Assembly (NCBI GenBank): GCA_017410145.1
Contig: JAFQRJ010000023.1
Span: 62,001 to 126,000 of the forward strand
Length of the DNA stretch: 64,000 bases
Reading direction: 5' to 3'
Source: Tyzzerella sp.
GTDB taxonomy: Bacteria; Bacillota; Clostridia; Lachnospirales; Lachnospiraceae
In this document: positions 8,761 to 17,380 of the stretch, piece after piece
Layout: every line of letters begins with the position of its first letter
Position numbering within the stretch: the first letter of the stretch is position 1
Notes under the pieces: model-generated
What the model saw: the letters and a program-made list of their open reading frames with translations, nothing else
Databases searched by the model: none
What the model was told of the DNA's origin: nothing
Translations under genes and position numbers: made by a program

Positions 8761-9754
8761 AGTCTTTAGAAGACGTAGAAGAAATAGAAAAAGAGAGTTA
8801 CGCATCAAGTTAATATGTAGTGTATTGTTCTTGATTCTTGTTGTATGTGCAGCTGTCTTTCTTGTACATTCGAATAATCGAATATTAAAGTACGAGACAA
8901 AAGAATACCAATCTACAATATATAAGGCTGATTTTTTTGCAGACAATCTCTGTGTTACCAATGAAGAAGTAGAGTTTGAAGAATTTCATACAAATGACGA
9001 GTTTAAAGGCGCACTATTATTTGATATAAAGAATCAAAAAGTATTGTTTTCCGAACATGCCAATGATAAATTATATCCGGCAAGTACAACCAAAATATTA
9101 ACCGCATATGTAGCTTTGAAATATGGAAATTTAGATAACTATGTGACGATTAGCAAGACAGCCGTAGATGTTCCTTCAGATTCATCAACTGCACATTTAA
9201 AAGTAGGAGATGTGCTTTCTTTAAAAGACCTGCTTTACGCGTTAATGCTTCCTTCCGGAAACGACAGTGCCGTAGCAATAGCAGAGCACATTTCAGGGGA
9301 CGTAGAAACGTTTGTGAACTTGATGAATGAGGAGGCTCGTTTGCTGGGTGCATCTAATACGCATTTTGTAAATCCACATGGATATCAGAATAAGGAACAT
9401 TATACAACGGCATATGACTTGTACTTGATTTTCAATGAATGTATTAAAAATGAAACTTTTTTGGAGATTGTATCTTCAAAAAGTTATAGTACAGTGATTA
9501 CACAGAAAAATGGCTCAAAACGAAATGTGACATGGGGACAATCCAACCAATTTGTAACCGGTGCAAGGAAAACTCCGAAGGGGATTACGCTCATCGGAGG
9601 AAAAACCGGCAACACATATGATGCCGGCTCATGTTTAGTTATGTATGGAAAAGACTCCGGTGACACCCCGTATATTTCTATTATTATGGGCGCATCATCC
9701 AGACGTAACCTGTACGATAATATGACATTTTTATGGGCAGCTATTTCACAATAA
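8744..9754 (+). CDS. D-alanyl-D-alanine carboxypeptidase (peptidase S11)
   Basis: 336 residues. A very basic N-terminus (FRRRRRNRKRELR) and one membrane anchor (about 22-41) precede a penicillin-binding domain with SxxK as STTK (114-117), SGN (171-173) and KTG (287-289). It trims the terminal D-Ala of peptidoglycan stem peptides at the outer face of the membrane. It lacks the usual extended C-terminal domain of DacA/DacF, so it is a minimal S11 enzyme. The GTG start is inside mgsA, suggesting coupling; GAGGAG lies about 13 nt upstream. Confidence 0.9.
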   Translation: MKCTDKVFRRRRRNRKRELRIKLICSVLFLILVVCAAVFLVHSNNRILKYETKEYQSTIYKADFFADNLCVTNEEVEFEEFHTNDEFKGALLFDIKNQKVLFSEHANDKLYPASTTKILTAYVALKYGNLDNYVTISKTAVDVPSDSSTAHLKVGDVLSLKDLLYALMLPSGNDSAVAIAEHISGDVETFVNLMNEEARLLGASNTHFVNPHGYQNKEHYTTAYDLYLIFNECIKNETFLEIVSSKSYSTVITQKNGSKRNVTWGQSNQFVTGARKTPKGITLIGGKTGNTYDAGSCLVMYGKDSGDTPYISIIMGASSRRNLYDNMTFLWAAISQ

Positions 9755-9756
9755 AG

Positions 9757-9781
9757 AGGGTTCTTATATAGAACCCTTTTT
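9757..9781 (+). terminator. Bidirectional terminator
   Basis: AGGGTTCT (9757-9764) pairs with AGAACCCT (9770-9777) around a 5-nt loop and is followed by T residues. It lies between two convergent genes. The stop codon of the minus-strand DUF378 gene falls in the loop. Confidence 0.8.
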
Positions 9782-9976
9782 ATCGTCATTGATACGTCCG
9801 TAAAGTGTTATCAAATATAAACCACATAATCCTACAAGAATATAGACAATACGCGAAAGTAATGTCATATTCCCCAATAGGAACGCAACAAGATCAAAAC
9901 GAAATACACCTATAAGTAGCCAGTTAAGTGCACCTATAATTACTAGTGTTAAACTGAGATTATCCAAATATTTCAT
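9764..9976 (-). CDS. DUF378 small membrane protein
   Basis: 70 residues with two hydrophobic helices: NLSLTLVIIGALNWLLIG, then LSRIVYILVGLCGLYLITL. The GALNWLLIGVFRFDLVAFLLG block is the DUF378 signature. The function is unknown and it is predicted to be in the cytoplasmic membrane. The start is supported by AAGGAGG 7-8 nt upstream. It stands alone on this strand between two plus-strand gene groups. Confidence 0.85.
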   Translation of the reverse strand: MKYLDNLSLTLVIIGALNWLLIGVFRFDLVAFLLGNMTLLSRIVYILVGLCGLYLITLYGRINDDKKGSI

Positions 9977-10039
9977 TTGTGTTTCCTCCTTGTTTCAGTT
10001 TCTAATTAGGATTATAACCAAGTAATAGGGAAAATATGT

Positions 10040-10984
10040 ATGGCAGAAAAATTTTTATATAAAAAATATTCGGAGTATTTAAAAACTAAATATGGGGAAA
10101 AGATTTATAAATTACCAATTAATTTACCAGTCAGTTGTCCCAATCGAAGAAACGGACATGGCTGCACTTTTTGTTCAGAGGTGGGAACTGGTTTTGAAGC
10201 CAGCGATTCTTCTATATCAGTATCAGAACAACTAATGACCACAAAGCAACTGATTGAAAAGAAATATAAAGCAAAAAAATTTATCGCTTATTTCCAAAAT
10301 TACACAAACACCTTTATGGATTTAGAGATCTTTCGTGGATATATATTGGAAGCTGCAAAGACTCCGGACATCGTGGAAATATCTATTTCTACAAGACCTG
10401 ATTGCATCAGAGATAGTTATCTGGATGTATTGTTAGAGATTAGTACCGAATATCAGATTCACATTAATATTGAACTGGGATTACAAACAGCGAACTATCA
10501 CACCTTGGATTTTATTGAGCGGGGACACGGTTTGGCTGAATTTATGGATGCAGTTCTTCGAATAAAAAAATATCCGTTTACCATATGTACACATGTTATT
10601 TTAAATCTTCCGGGAGATTCATTGCGAGATGCAGTTGAAACATCAAAGATTATATCAGCCTTAAATATTGATATTGTAAAATTACATTCTCTTTATATTG
10701 CTAAAAATACGATATTGTCCGAGCAATATAGAAATGGTACAATAAGTATATGTACAAAAGAGGAGTATTTTGAACGGGTAATCGCATTTTTGGAGCATCT
10801 GTCCCCTGACATTGTTGTAGAAAGATTGTTCAGTCGGGTGCCTGAGGATGATGCGGATTTTTCAAATTGGAATACTAGTTGGTGGAAATTACAAGACGAA
10901 TTACTTGAAATAATGCTTGAAACACATGCATATCAAGGGAAAAAGTTCGACTATTTGAATGGGAGTGCATTAAACAAATTATGA
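10040..10984 (+). CDS. TIGR01212 family radical SAM protein (YtqA/YhcC-like)
   Basis: 314 residues. The 4Fe-4S cysteines are C33, C42 and C45 (CPNRRNGHGCTFC), the pattern of the TIGR01212/YhcC group of radical SAM proteins, whose substrate is not settled. FIAYFQNYTNTF and SISTRPDCI are further family motifs. The length matches the family. The stop overlaps the next ATG (ATGA), so the two genes are probably translated together. Confidence 0.88.
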   Translation: MAEKFLYKKYSEYLKTKYGEKIYKLPINLPVSCPNRRNGHGCTFCSEVGTGFEASDSSISVSEQLMTTKQLIEKKYKAKKFIAYFQNYTNTFMDLEIFRGYILEAAKTPDIVEISISTRPDCIRDSYLDVLLEISTEYQIHINIELGLQTANYHTLDFIERGHGLAEFMDAVLRIKKYPFTICTHVILNLPGDSLRDAVETSKIISALNIDIVKLHSLYIAKNTILSEQYRNGTISICTKEEYFERVIAFLEHLSPDIVVERLFSRVPEDDADFSNWNTSWWKLQDELLEIMLETHAYQGKKFDYLNGSALNKL

Positions 10985-12372
10985 CAACAAATAAAAAAGA
11001 AGATAAAGTTATAAAATATCCAAAAAACAAACAATTAAATATTGGAATTATCATTTTTGGTATTATTTTTATCTATCTGCTTGCAACAATTGTGATGTAT
11101 CTGACAGCACCGCGAATTACCGTTTACGAGGTGCGACAAGGTTCTATATTAAAAGATAATGCATATACAGGACTTGCAATTAGAGAAGAAACAATTGTTT
11201 ATGCAGATGAACCTGGTTATGTAAATTTTTATGCAGAAAATAACAGCAAAGTGAAGGTTGGCACAAAAATTTACACCCTTTCAAATCAAAAATTGGAGTT
11301 TGAAAAAGAAACTGTGGTTGAAACAGAGCAAGCCTTATCCAACGAGGAAAAACATTCCCTTTTTTTGAAAATACAGGCCTATAACAATCAATTTCAGGAA
11401 AATGATTTCAATTCCACATATCAGTTAAAAAACGAGCTTGAAACCACGTTAAATAGGATAACAAGCCAGAGTAAAACAGACCAGATAAATCAATTAATTT
11501 CTTCCGGTACATATGCGGATTTGAAAGTGATTTCATCGGTAAAAGATGGCATATTGGTTTGTTCCACAGACGGGATGGAAGAACTCTCCATAGAAGAGAT
11601 TTCCCGAGAACATTTTAAAAAATCAAATTATAAGAAAACGGAATTAAACAGTAATGAAAAAATTGCTGCCGGTGAACCGGTTTATAAAATTATTACCAAC
11701 GACAAATGGAATTTACTGATTGAAGTGTCCGAAGCTACGAAAGCCGCATTGCAAGAAAAGAAGACTGTGAAAGTCAATTTTAAGAAGGATAATCAAGAAC
11801 TGAAAGCTTCAATTACGTTCTTGGAACAATCTGAAAAGCCTATTGTCTGTCTTTCTTTTAATAATTCCATGATTCGATACGTGAGTGACAGATATCTGGA
11901 TATTGAATTAATATTAGAAGATGAATCAGGACTTAAAATACCAAAATCAGCTGAGACCTCAAAAGAATTTTATGTTGTTCCAAAGTCTTACCTGACGGTA
12001 GGCGGTAATAGCAGTAAAGAAGGTGTTATGCGTAAACAAACCAATGCAAAAGGCGAAACCATAACAGAATTTTTGAATGTTACTGTTTATTATGAAGAAG
12101 ATGAGTATGTATACCTGGATCCGAATGCATTTAAAAAAGGGGATGTGCTTATCAAACCGGAATCTATGGAAACATACGATTTGAAAGAGACTCGCTCTTT
12201 AAAAGGAGTATATTGTATCAACAAGGGATATGCTGTTTTTAAACAAATAAAAATATTATGTGAAAGTCATGAATATTACATCATTGAGGAAGGGAATAGT
12301 TTTGGTTTATCCAATTATGACCATATAGCATTAGACAGTTCAAACATCAAAGAAAATGATGTGGTCTTTTAA
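10981..12372 (+). CDS. HlyD-like single-pass membrane protein
   Basis: 463 residues with a basic N-terminus, one membrane helix (LNIGIIIFGIIFIYLLATIVMYL, about 19-41) and a large extracytoplasmic part. That part begins VYEVRQGSIL..AYTGLAIREE and contains biotinyl-lipoyl-like GYVNFYAENNSKVKVGTKIYTL, as in HlyD/RND adaptor proteins. No transporter gene is adjacent; it precedes yggS-sepF-ylmH, a place such genes often occupy in Lachnospiraceae. A role in the envelope or division is inferred from context only. The AT-rich, Lys-rich composition resembles its neighbours. Confidence 0.65.
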   Translation: MTTNKKEDKVIKYPKNKQLNIGIIIFGIIFIYLLATIVMYLTAPRITVYEVRQGSILKDNAYTGLAIREETIVYADEPGYVNFYAENNSKVKVGTKIYTLSNQKLEFEKETVVETEQALSNEEKHSLFLKIQAYNNQFQENDFNSTYQLKNELETTLNRITSQSKTDQINQLISSGTYADLKVISSVKDGILVCSTDGMEELSIEEISREHFKKSNYKKTELNSNEKIAAGEPVYKIITNDKWNLLIEVSEATKAALQEKKTVKVNFKKDNQELKASITFLEQSEKPIVCLSFNNSMIRYVSDRYLDIELILEDESGLKIPKSAETSKEFYVVPKSYLTVGGNSSKEGVMRKQTNAKGETITEFLNVTVYYEEDEYVYLDPNAFKKGDVLIKPESMETYDLKETRSLKGVYCINKGYAVFKQIKILCESHEYYIIEEGNSFGLSNYDHIALDSSNIKENDVVF

Positions 12373-12382
12373 GGAGGAATTT

Positions 12383-13075
12383 ATGCTGGAGACAAATCTA
12401 CAAGAGGTAGAAGAGAAGATTAGGGAAGCATGCAAAAAAGCAAATCGTTCAAGGGAAGATATCACTCTGATTGCAGTCAGTAAGACCAAACCGGTTTCTA
12501 TGCTACAGGAAGTTTACGACTTAGGTGTTCGAGATTTTGGGGAAAACAAAGTACAAGAACTGACAGATAAGGTGCCGGAATTGCCGGATGATTTGAGATG
12601 GCATATGATTGGCCATCTGCAACGTAACAAAGTGAAGCAAGTGATTGATAAAGCTGTGCTGATTCATTCTGTAGATTCTATCCGTCTTGCTCAAACAATA
12701 GAAATAGAGGCAGCAAAAAAAGAGATTATTGTTCCGATCTTGCTGGAAGTGAATGTGGCGGAGGAAGATAGTAAATTCGGACTGAAAGTGGAAGAAGTGT
12801 TGCCTGCAATCGAGCAAATTGCTACCATGCCACATGTAAGAATACAGGGACTGATGACAATCGCACCTTTTGTCGAAAATCCAGAGGAAAATCGAACGGT
12901 TTTTAAACGTTTACAGAAATTATCTGTTGACATTGCAAAGAAAAACATTGATAATGTTAGTGTCAATATTTTGTCAATGGGTATGACAAATGATTATCAG
13001 GTGGCGATAGAGGAAGGAGCTACCATGATTCGTGTCGGAACCGGAATTTTCGGTGAGCGCGATTATCAGATTTAA
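12383..13075 (+). CDS. yggS: YggS family pyridoxal phosphate homeostasis protein
   Basis: 230 residues; a single-domain PLP-binding TIM barrel of the YggS/YlmE/PROSC family. The PLP lysine is K34 in LIAVSKTKP; FGENKVQEL, WHMIGHLQRNK and LSMGMTNDY are family motifs. It buffers PLP and affects amino-acid metabolism. ATG 12383 is selected by AAGGAGG at 12371-12377; the reading frame is open further upstream, overlapping the previous gene. It sits upstream of sepF, as in B. subtilis ylmE-ylmF. Confidence 0.93.
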   Translation: MLETNLQEVEEKIREACKKANRSREDITLIAVSKTKPVSMLQEVYDLGVRDFGENKVQELTDKVPELPDDLRWHMIGHLQRNKVKQVIDKAVLIHSVDSIRLAQTIEIEAAKKEIIVPILLEVNVAEEDSKFGLKVEEVLPAIEQIATMPHVRIQGLMTIAPFVENPEENRTVFKRLQKLSVDIAKKNIDNVSVNILSMGMTNDYQVAIEEGATMIRVGTGIFGERDYQI

Positions 13076-13093
13076 AATAGGGAGAGTGTAAAT

Positions 13094-13585
13094 ATGAGCG
13101 TATTAGACAAGTTTTTATCCATTATGAAATTGGATGATGAAGATTTTGAAGATGACTTTGATTTTGATGAAGAAGATGATTTTGAGGAGACTCCGAAAAA
13201 AAATCCATTCAAGAAAAACAATACAGAAGATTTTTTTGAAGAAAAAAAACAAAAAAAAGTTACACCGATGCGACAAACAACCAGAAGGAGCACTAATATG
13301 GAAGTATGTGTAATCAAACCAACCGCTGTAGATGAAGCACGTGAAATCACAGAAACATTATTAGGTGGTCGTACGGTTATTTTGAATTTAGAAGGATTGG
13401 ATCTTGAGATTGCTCAGAGAATTATTGATTTTACTTCCGGAGCAACATTTGCTATCAATGGTAATTTACAGAAGATTTCAAATTATATTTTCCTTGTTAC
13501 ACCAACGAATGTAGACATCTCCGGTGATTTACAAGATTTATTGAATTCTTCCTTTGATGTATCGTCTATCAAATCAAGATATTAG
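13094..13585 (+). CDS. sepF: Cell division protein SepF
   Basis: 163 residues. A short N-terminal amphipathic helix (MSVLDKFLSIMKL) for membrane binding is followed by a very acidic, low-complexity linker (about 14-48) and the SepF/DUF552 core, including ETLLGGRTVILNLEGLD and RIIDFTSGATFAINGN. SepF anchors FtsZ filaments to the membrane. AGGGAG precedes the ATG. Its neighbours yggS and ylmH match the B. subtilis ylm order. Confidence 0.93.
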   Translation: MSVLDKFLSIMKLDDEDFEDDFDFDEEDDFEETPKKNPFKKNNTEDFFEEKKQKKVTPMRQTTRRSTNMEVCVIKPTAVDEAREITETLLGGRTVILNLEGLDLEIAQRIIDFTSGATFAINGNLQKISNYIFLVTPTNVDISGDLQDLLNSSFDVSSIKSRY

Positions 13586-13593
13586 AGGATTTT

Positions 13594-14331
13594 ATGTTAC
13601 AGAAAAGATTGATAGAGTTATCAAAGATTGCCTATCAGAGAGACATTGTTACATATTCAGATTTTTTGAATTTGAATGAATTAAATATTCTTCATACTAC
13701 ACCGAAACAAGAGTGGTTTTCTCGTTATGAAACATATGGTGGATATGAATACTCAGAGCGTCAGATGGTTGCATTTCTACCTGATGCTCTTTGTTATGAA
13801 AATAAATATCCTATCTGTGCCCTCAAAATAGAACCACTTCAAAGAAAGTTTTCTGAAGCGTTGTCCCACCGGGATTACTTAGGTGCCATATTAAATCTTG
13901 GTATAGACCGTTGTAAACTTGGTGATATTTTAATTGAAGAATACTATGCAATTGTTTTTGCACATCAATCTTTGAAGAATTTTATAATGGAAGAGTTAAC
14001 CCGTATTCGTCATACGTCGGTATGTATTACGGAAATAGATGCTGAAGATGTATCCTATCAGCCAAATACAAAGGAGATCAGTGGAACTGTTTCCTCCTTG
14101 CGATTGGATAGCTTACTTTCTTTAGCTTTTTCATCCTCAAGAAGCAAACTGGTTGCCTATATTGAAAATGGAAAAGTGTTTGTAAATGGAAAGTTAGTTA
14201 CCTCCAATGGATATCAAATAAAAGAAAATGATATTATTTCAGTTCGTGGACTTGGACGTTTTCAGTTTAAAGAAATGCTTTCACAAACTAAAAAAGGGCG
14301 TTTTTACGTAAAAATACATTTATACATTTAA
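13594..14331 (+). CDS. ylmH: YlmH-type S4 RNA-binding protein
   Basis: 245 residues. The N-terminal two thirds match YlmH (SDFLNLNE, GGYEYSERQMVAFLPD, HRDYLGAILNLGIDR). The C-terminal S4 domain (RLDSLLSLAFSSSRSKLVAYIENGKVFVNG) binds RNA. YlmH has been linked to rescue of stalled 50S subunits and to division. It follows sepF by 8 nt. divIVA, which commonly comes next, is missing. Confidence 0.9.
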   Translation: MLQKRLIELSKIAYQRDIVTYSDFLNLNELNILHTTPKQEWFSRYETYGGYEYSERQMVAFLPDALCYENKYPICALKIEPLQRKFSEALSHRDYLGAILNLGIDRCKLGDILIEEYYAIVFAHQSLKNFIMEELTRIRHTSVCITEIDAEDVSYQPNTKEISGTVSSLRLDSLLSLAFSSSRSKLVAYIENGKVFVNGKLVTSNGYQIKENDIISVRGLGRFQFKEMLSQTKKGRFYVKIHLYI

Positions 14332-14354
14332 TTATAAATAAGGAGTGTAAACAT

Positions 14355-14870
14355 ATGATTTATATATTAGGACTCATTGGTGTTATGATAGGAGTTGCAC
14401 TTGATCAATTTACAAAATATCTTGCAGTAGCGCATATAAAAGAAGAGCCAATTATACTAATAGATGGGGTGTTGGAACTTCGGTATCTGGAAAATCGAGG
14501 CGCCGCTTTTGGAATGTTACAGAACCGGCAATGGTTTTTCTTGATTATAACTGTAATTACGTTATTTATTATTGTATACACCTACATAAAATTGCCGAGA
14601 GAAAGACATTATACACCATTACGTATTTGTATGATTGCGCTTACGGCAGGTGCAATCGGCAATATGATTAACCGTATTAATCTTCAGTATGTAGTTGATT
14701 TTATTTATGTTAAATTAATTGATTTCCCGATATTTAATGTTGCGGACATTTTTGCCACTTGTTCCACAATTGCATTGATTGTTTTGTTTCTATTTTTCTA
14801 TTCGGAAGAAGATTTTGATTTAATTTTTTCCTTGATAATACCGAAACGCAAAAACAAAGAGGAGCTGTAA
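14355..14870 (+). CDS. lspA: Lipoprotein signal peptidase (signal peptidase II)
   Basis: 171 residues with four membrane helices. The catalytic aspartates are D115 in YVVDFI and D131 in FNVADIF; ENRGAAFGML (46-55) is the conserved loop. It removes the signal peptide from prolipoproteins after diacylglyceryl transfer, for example from OppA encoded near 57 kb. In the usually invariant GNxxDR motif the Asp is Asn106 (GNMINR). AAGGAG precedes the ATG. It lies 3 nt before rluD, a common pairing. Confidence 0.93.
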   Translation: MIYILGLIGVMIGVALDQFTKYLAVAHIKEEPIILIDGVLELRYLENRGAAFGMLQNRQWFFLIITVITLFIIVYTYIKLPRERHYTPLRICMIALTAGAIGNMINRINLQYVVDFIYVKLIDFPIFNVADIFATCSTIALIVLFLFFYSEEDFDLIFSLIIPKRKNKEEL

Positions 14871-14873
14871 TAC

Positions 14874-15794
14874 ATGTCAATTGAATTTATAATTGAAGAA
14901 GCGTCAGCGGGAGAGCGGATTGATAAATTTCTCTCTGATAGCATTCCTGATATGTCAAGAGCATATATACAAAAATTAATAAAAGATGGTCAGATAACAG
15001 TTAACCAAAAGGATATCAAGTCAAATTACAAACTGAGTGTGGGGGATGTGGTTTGTCTGGATGAACCGGAGTTACAGGAACCGGATATCAAAGCAGAAAA
15101 TATTCCCCTCGATATTCTCTATGAAGATTCGGATTTGCTAATTGTAAACAAGCCAAAAGGAATGGTTGTACATCCATCTGCCGGACATTATTCCGGAACA
15201 TTAGTAAATGCATTGATGTATTATTGCAAAGAAGATTTGTCCGGAATCAATGGTGTTATGCGCCCTGGTATTGTTCACCGAATTGACATGGATACAACAG
15301 GATCCATTCTTGTGTGTAAGAATGATTTTACACACAATGCAATTGCAGAACAGTTGAAGGTTCATTCCATTACGCGTGTGTATCATGCACTTGTACATGG
15401 TGTGCTAAAGAATGATGAAGGAACCATTAATGCACCAATAGGGAGACATCCGATTGACCGTAAAAAAATGAGTATTAATGAGAAGAATGGCAAAGAAGCC
15501 GTTACGCATTATAAAGTTCTAAAAAGATTTAAGAATTTTACTTATATAGAGTGTCGTCTTGAAACTGGAAGAACCCACCAAATTCGTGTGCATATGTCTA
15601 GTATTTATCACCCGTTACTTGGAGATGCAGTATATGGACCTGCAAAATGTCCTTTTAAATTGCAAGGACAAACACTCCATGCGAAAACAATTGGTATTAG
15701 ACATCCTCGAACAGGCGAATATCTGGAAATCGAAGCTCCTTTGCCAGAGTATTTCTCGGATTTGCTTAAAAAATTAGAAAATTCTATACATTAA
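14874..15794 (+). CDS. rluD: RluD family 23S rRNA pseudouridine synthase
   Basis: 306 residues. An N-terminal S4 domain (ERIDKFLSDSIPDMSRAYIQ) is followed by the RluA-type catalytic domain with HRIDMDTTG, whose Asp is the nucleophile. GRTHQIRVHM and LGDAVYG are conserved. It probably makes pseudouridines in helix 69 of 23S rRNA; the exact site cannot be told from sequence. It is translated just after lspA in the same operon. Confidence 0.9.
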   Translation: MSIEFIIEEASAGERIDKFLSDSIPDMSRAYIQKLIKDGQITVNQKDIKSNYKLSVGDVVCLDEPELQEPDIKAENIPLDILYEDSDLLIVNKPKGMVVHPSAGHYSGTLVNALMYYCKEDLSGINGVMRPGIVHRIDMDTTGSILVCKNDFTHNAIAEQLKVHSITRVYHALVHGVLKNDEGTINAPIGRHPIDRKKMSINEKNGKEAVTHYKVLKRFKNFTYIECRLETGRTHQIRVHMSSIYHPLLGDAVYGPAKCPFKLQGQTLHAKTIGIRHPRTGEYLEIEAPLPEYFSDLLKKLENSIH

Positions 15795-15846
15795 CCAACA
15801 ATTGCTGTATAATATTGATATAGTAAAAGCAAGGAGCGTGATATAT

Positions 15847-16491
15847 ATGGCTGGAAATAATACGATAATCACAATAGGCAGACAATATGGAAGTGGCGGA
15901 CATGAGATTGGAGCAACAATTGCTCATGATATGGGTTTGAAATTGTACGATAAAGAAATGTTGAAACGCGCAGCAAAAGAAAGCGGATTGTGCGAAGAAT
16001 TATTTGAAACACATGACGAAAAACCGACAAACAGTTTCTTATATTCTTTGATTATGGATACATATTCTTTGGGCTATTCTTCGGGTGCATATGCCGATAT
16101 GCCAATCAATCACAAGGTGTTCTTAGCGCAGTTTGATGCGATTAAAAAAATCGCAGAAGAAGGACCATGTGTTATGGTGGGACGTTGCGCTGACTATGCA
16201 TTAGAGGAATTCGATAACGTTGTAAATGTGTTTATTTATGCCGACTTAGAGGCGCGTATTCGCCGTGTTGCACGTATCTATGATATTACAGATGCAAAGG
16301 CCAAAGATATCATTGTTAAAACAGATAAAAAACGCGCAAGTTATTACAATTACTATACAAACAAAACATGGGGCGATGCAAAGAGCTATGACCTATGTCT
16401 CAACAGTGCGAAGCTTGGAATTGGTGGTACTGCAAAAGCAATCATGGACTATGTTAATTTGAAAAATAAAATCGAAAAACCGAAACTATAA
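15847..16491 (+). CDS. Cytidylate kinase-like family protein
   Basis: 214 residues of the cytidylate kinase-like family (PF13189). A P-loop-like start (ITIGRQYGSGGHEIG) and a lid-like C-terminal half (YYNYYTNKTWGDAKSYDLCLNS) are diagnostic. These are common in Clostridia, and the substrate has not been established; they are distinct from true Cmk. ATG 15847 is chosen because AAGGAG at 15831-15836 fits it. A TATAAT-like box at 15809-15814 may give it its own promoter. Confidence 0.85.
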   Translation: MAGNNTIITIGRQYGSGGHEIGATIAHDMGLKLYDKEMLKRAAKESGLCEELFETHDEKPTNSFLYSLIMDTYSLGYSSGAYADMPINHKVFLAQFDAIKKIAEEGPCVMVGRCADYALEEFDNVVNVFIYADLEARIRRVARIYDITDAKAKDIIVKTDKKRASYYNYYTNKTWGDAKSYDLCLNSAKLGIGGTAKAIMDYVNLKNKIEKPKL

Positions 16492-16497
16492 AATATG

Positions 16498-16546
16498 AAA
16501 GAGGTGCTGAAAAGTGGATTAAACCACAACACAGTACCTCTTTTTT
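16498..16546 (+). terminator. Strong terminator
   Basis: AAAGAGGTGCTG (16498-16509) pairs with CAGTACCTCTTT (16532-16543), with one G-T pair, around an inner GTGG/CCAC hairpin, and is followed by T6. It lies between two convergent genes and probably works both ways. Confidence 0.85.
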
Positions 16547-16559
16547 GATGTCAAATTTT

Positions 16560-17282
16560 TTAATTACGTTCCGGCCATCCGGAAATATTCCCATTTAATA
16601 TTGCCGTGAACATTCTGTTTCTTGCACCCGGATGTTCTTGATTTAATTGTTTTACTAAATCTTTCGCATATTCTCGTTTTGTAAAACCATCAATTGGGCA
16701 TCGGCTTTTTGCCACTGGAAGATTATATTTCTTCTGAAAACCAATGACATCTATCTCATCTACATACATCATTGGACGGATTACTGTCAAATCCATCCGA
16801 TCCAAATATGTTTTTGGAGAAAAGGAATGAAATCTGCCTTCAAATATAAGAGAGAGTAGCATGGTCTCAATAATATCATCTTTATGGTGTGCATAAGCCA
16901 CTTTGTTACAGCCCATTTCTTTTACTGCATCATTTAGTGCACCTTTTCTCATTTTGGCACAGAGGGAGCAAGGATTACTTTCTTTGCGTTCTTCAAACAA
17001 GATATGGGCAATCTCTGTATCTACAACTCGATAAGGCACATCCAATTCTTCACATAGCTTGCGTAAAGGCTCCGTATCAAACTTTTCGTACCCAAGGTTA
17101 ACAGTAATTGCACTTAGCTCAAATTTCTTCGGATAAAAGCGTTTTAGACCGTGTAGGGCATAGAGTAGTGTAAGACTATCTTTTCCACCGGAAATTCCCA
17201 CTGCAATATGGTCACCTTCTTCAATCATCTGATAATCATCAACTGCTTTTCTTGTATAACTAAGTAATTGTTGTAGTTTCAT
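16560..17282 (-). CDS. ttcA: tRNA 2-thiocytidine synthetase TtcA family
   Basis: 240 residues of the PP-loop ATPase family. SGGKDS (31-36) binds ATP; C105 and C108 (CSLC) and C195 (SRCPIDG) are the iron-sulfur cysteines of TtcA. TtcA thiolates C32 of certain tRNAs. The length and cysteine pattern fit TtcA, although close paralogues of unknown target exist in Clostridia. AAAGAAAGG precedes the start. It diverges from the MFS gene. Confidence 0.85.
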   Translation of the reverse strand: MKLQQLLSYTRKAVDDYQMIEEGDHIAVGISGGKDSLTLLYALHGLKRFYPKKFELSAITVNLGYEKFDTEPLRKLCEELDVPYRVVDTEIAHILFEERKESNPCSLCAKMRKGALNDAVKEMGCNKVAYAHHKDDIIETMLLSLIFEGRFHSFSPKTYLDRMDLTVIRPMMYVDEIDVIGFQKKYNLPVAKSRCPIDGFTKREYAKDLVKQLNQEHPGARNRMFTAILNGNISGWPERN

Positions 17283-17313
17283 CTATGATATCCTTTCTTT
17301 GGTAAATATCCTT

Positions 17314-17342
17314 TTGTAATAGTATCGCATATGTGGTATAAT
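17314..17342 (+). promoter_or_regulatory. Promoter of MFS-dtd
   Basis: TTGTAA (17314-17319) and TATAAT (17337-17342) are separated by 17 bp, ending 38 bp before the MFS start. It lies in the 98-bp divergent gap with ttcA. Confidence 0.7.
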
Positions 17343-17380
17343 ATTCAAGTCAAAAATTAAAAACTTACGAGGAATATTCT

